A stretch of DNA of 64,000 bases from JAIBCC01 sp963763855 (lineage in GTDB: Bacteria > Acidobacteriota > Blastocatellia > Pyrinomonadales > Pyrinomonadaceae): positions 1 to 64,000 of the forward strand of contig CAVXPU010000008.1 of assembly GCA_963763855.1 (NCBI GenBank), read 5' to 3'. Within the stretch, counting starts at the first letter, position 1, and each line of letters begins with the position of its first letter. Under the pieces are notes generated by a model. That model was given only the letters and a program-made list of their open reading frames with translations. It searched no databases and had not been told where the DNA came from. The position numbers and the translations under genes are program-made. This document shows positions 62,765-64,000 of the stretch, piece by piece.

Positions 62765-64000
62765 ATGTCTAAAAATTTACTCGCTTTTTTCCTCTTATTG
62801 TTTGCCTTCACTATATGCGTAAAGGCAGATGATCCGGTTCCGGGTTGGATGCAAGAAGCTAATAAACGCTCTACCCCTTCGTTTGACGTAAAAGAAGTGC
62901 CGGGATTAGTTTTACACGATGAGCAAAATGTCGTGCTGGATAATGATGGAAAATTAACCATTACAACAAATTACGCCGTTCGTATATTGCTTCGTGAGGG
63001 TCGCGGCTATGCATCTGCGGGGGTATCTTATTTGCAGAGTTCGAGTAAGGTTAAAGAATTTAGGGCTTGGCTTATCCGACCAAATGGAGGCGTTAAATAT
63101 TACGGAAAGAATGAGATCATTGATCGCATTTCGGATCCTGATGATATTTACAATGAGTATCGCGAAAAGGTAGTAAGTGCCACTGAAGAGGCTGATGCAG
63201 GAGCGGTTTTTGGTTATCAATCAATTGTCGAAGAGCGTCCGATTTTTACTCAGGACATTTGGGGATTTCAGGAACGCTTGCCAACATTAGTTTCACGCTA
63301 CACTCTGAGTTTACCAAATGATTGGCAAGCAAAAAGCGTAACTTTTAATCATGCACCTGTTGAACCAACGGTAAACGGAAACACATATGCTTGGGAACTT
63401 CGCGATCTAGCACCGATTCCGCCTGAATTTGCGAGTCCGAGCATTAGGAATTTGGCTGCCCGGATTGCTGTAAATTATTTCCCAACAAGTAATGCGACCA
63501 AAACCTTCTCGAGTTGGCAAGAGGTTTCTCGTTGGGGAACCGAAATGCACAATCCGCAAGTTACTTTGGATGATTCAATCGCTTCCAAAGCACGCGAATT
63601 GACCGCAAATAACACAACTGAATTCGAGAAGATCAGATCGCTCGCAAAGTTCGTTCAAAACTTGCAGTATATTTCAGTTGATATTGGAGTTGCGAGCGGA
63701 AATGGATATCGTCCGCGTCCTGCAAATCTCGTTTTACAACGCGGTTATGGCGATTGCAAAGATAAAGCGAATTTGATGCGGGCGATGCTTAAAGTATTGA
63801 AGATTGAGGCCTATCCCGTTTTCATTTACTCCGGCGACGCCGCATTTGTAAAGGAAGAATGGGTTTCTCCGAGGCAATTCAATCATTGTATTATCGCCAT
63901 TAAAGTTAGTGCTGAAACGGAAGCTTCGAGCATCATTACTCATCCTGTTATGGGGCGTTTATTGATTTTTGATGCTACCGATCCTTACACATTGCTTGGC
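62765..64000 (+). CDS. DUF3857/transglutaminase protein (partial)
   Basis: 412 codons in the window; the gene continues past 64000. Signal peptide MSKNLLAFFLLLFAFTICVK. A DUF3857 domain is followed by a transglutaminase core with intact triad elements: Cys in LVLQRGYGDCKDKANLM, His in RQFNHCIIAI, and Asp in LLIFDATDPY. The C-terminal beta domain is cut off. It could cross-link or cleave proteins in the envelope; the substrate is unknown. It starts 22 bp after the previous DUF3857 gene and is probably co-transcribed. Confidence 0.85.
   Translation, partial: MSKNLLAFFLLLFAFTICVKADDPVPGWMQEANKRSTPSFDVKEVPGLVLHDEQNVVLDNDGKLTITTNYAVRILLREGRGYASAGVSYLQSSSKVKEFRAWLIRPNGGVKYYGKNEIIDRISDPDDIYNEYREKVVSATEEADAGAVFGYQSIVEERPIFTQDIWGFQERLPTLVSRYTLSLPNDWQAKSVTFNHAPVEPTVNGNTYAWELRDLAPIPPEFASPSIRNLAARIAVNYFPTSNATKTFSSWQEVSRWGTEMHNPQVTLDDSIASKARELTANNTTEFEKIRSLAKFVQNLQYISVDIGVASGNGYRPRPANLVLQRGYGDCKDKANLMRAMLKVLKIEAYPVFIYSGDAAFVKEEWVSPRQFNHCIIAIKVSAETEASSIITHPVMGRLLIFDATDPYTLLG

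Noticed and set aside
59932..64000. T6SS cluster around the Tae4-like gene
   Set aside because: No Hcp, VgrG, TssB/C or PAAR protein can be seen in the window.

Overview
The window is AT-rich bacterial chromosome. It suggests an Acidobacteriota member, probably of the low-GC Blastocatellia/Pyrinomonadaceae type (inference). The pointers are an ECF sigma factor next to a serine/threonine kinase-TPR receptor, a winged-helix/TPR transmembrane regulator, TolB-propeller and DUF3857/transglutaminase proteins, many secreted TPR proteins, menaquinone made by the futalosine route (mqnE), and a diderm envelope (LpxL-type acyltransferase, TonB-type protein). No rRNA, tRNA or CRISPR array was seen.

Region 1 (1-18.3 kb) is accessory and rearranged. 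An IS1182-family element with a nonsense-mutated transposase lies in the 3' end of a sorbosone-dehydrogenase-like gene. Two near-identical IS4-family copies in opposite orientation (4055-5355 and 16371-17672) bracket an 11-kb segment. Their 9-bp target duplications only match when the flanks are swapped between the copies, and a lipoprotein gene split between 18247-17673 and 5356-5554 becomes one in-frame gene once the segment is flipped back. The segment therefore inverted by recombination between the two copies. It carries two S-layer-homology-like paralogues, a Baeyer-Villiger-type monooxygenase, an HNH protein, an IS5-type remnant, a class A beta-lactamase (plus a decayed tail of a second one), a GrpB protein and a TolB-propeller/CehA-like hydrolase.

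Region 2 (18.5-31.3 kb) holds the ECF sigma factor and kinase, then a reverse-strand run of secreted TPR proteins, a TonB-C protein and a Ppx/GppA phosphatase. Region 3 (31.4-42.4 kb) is more core-like: a SixA-type phosphatase, a translationally coupled phoU-phoB-phoR-type set behind an 11-bp-periodic Pho box, an amidohydrolase, a DUF72 protein, a VapBC-like pair, mqnE, a COQ7-like diiron protein, a lipid A-type acyltransferase and a sugar epimerase.

Region 4 (42.5-58.4 kb) has an RDD protein, a Tat-exported amine oxidase and a molybdenum hydroxylase locus (2Fe-2S and FAD subunits). Its two tandem molybdopterin-subunit genes are both frameshifted, and decaying secreted-protein genes lie around them. 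A winged-helix/TPR regulator with direct repeats in front of its own start follows. Region 5 (58.5-64 kb) has a TlpA-like thioredoxin, a Tae4-like peptidoglycan amidase with no recognisable immunity gene, a DUF3857 gene broken by a stop codon that has also lost its transglutaminase Cys, and an intact DUF3857/transglutaminase gene running off the end.

Several unrelated palindromic repeat families (70-190 bp) sit between genes, one of them present in two copies.
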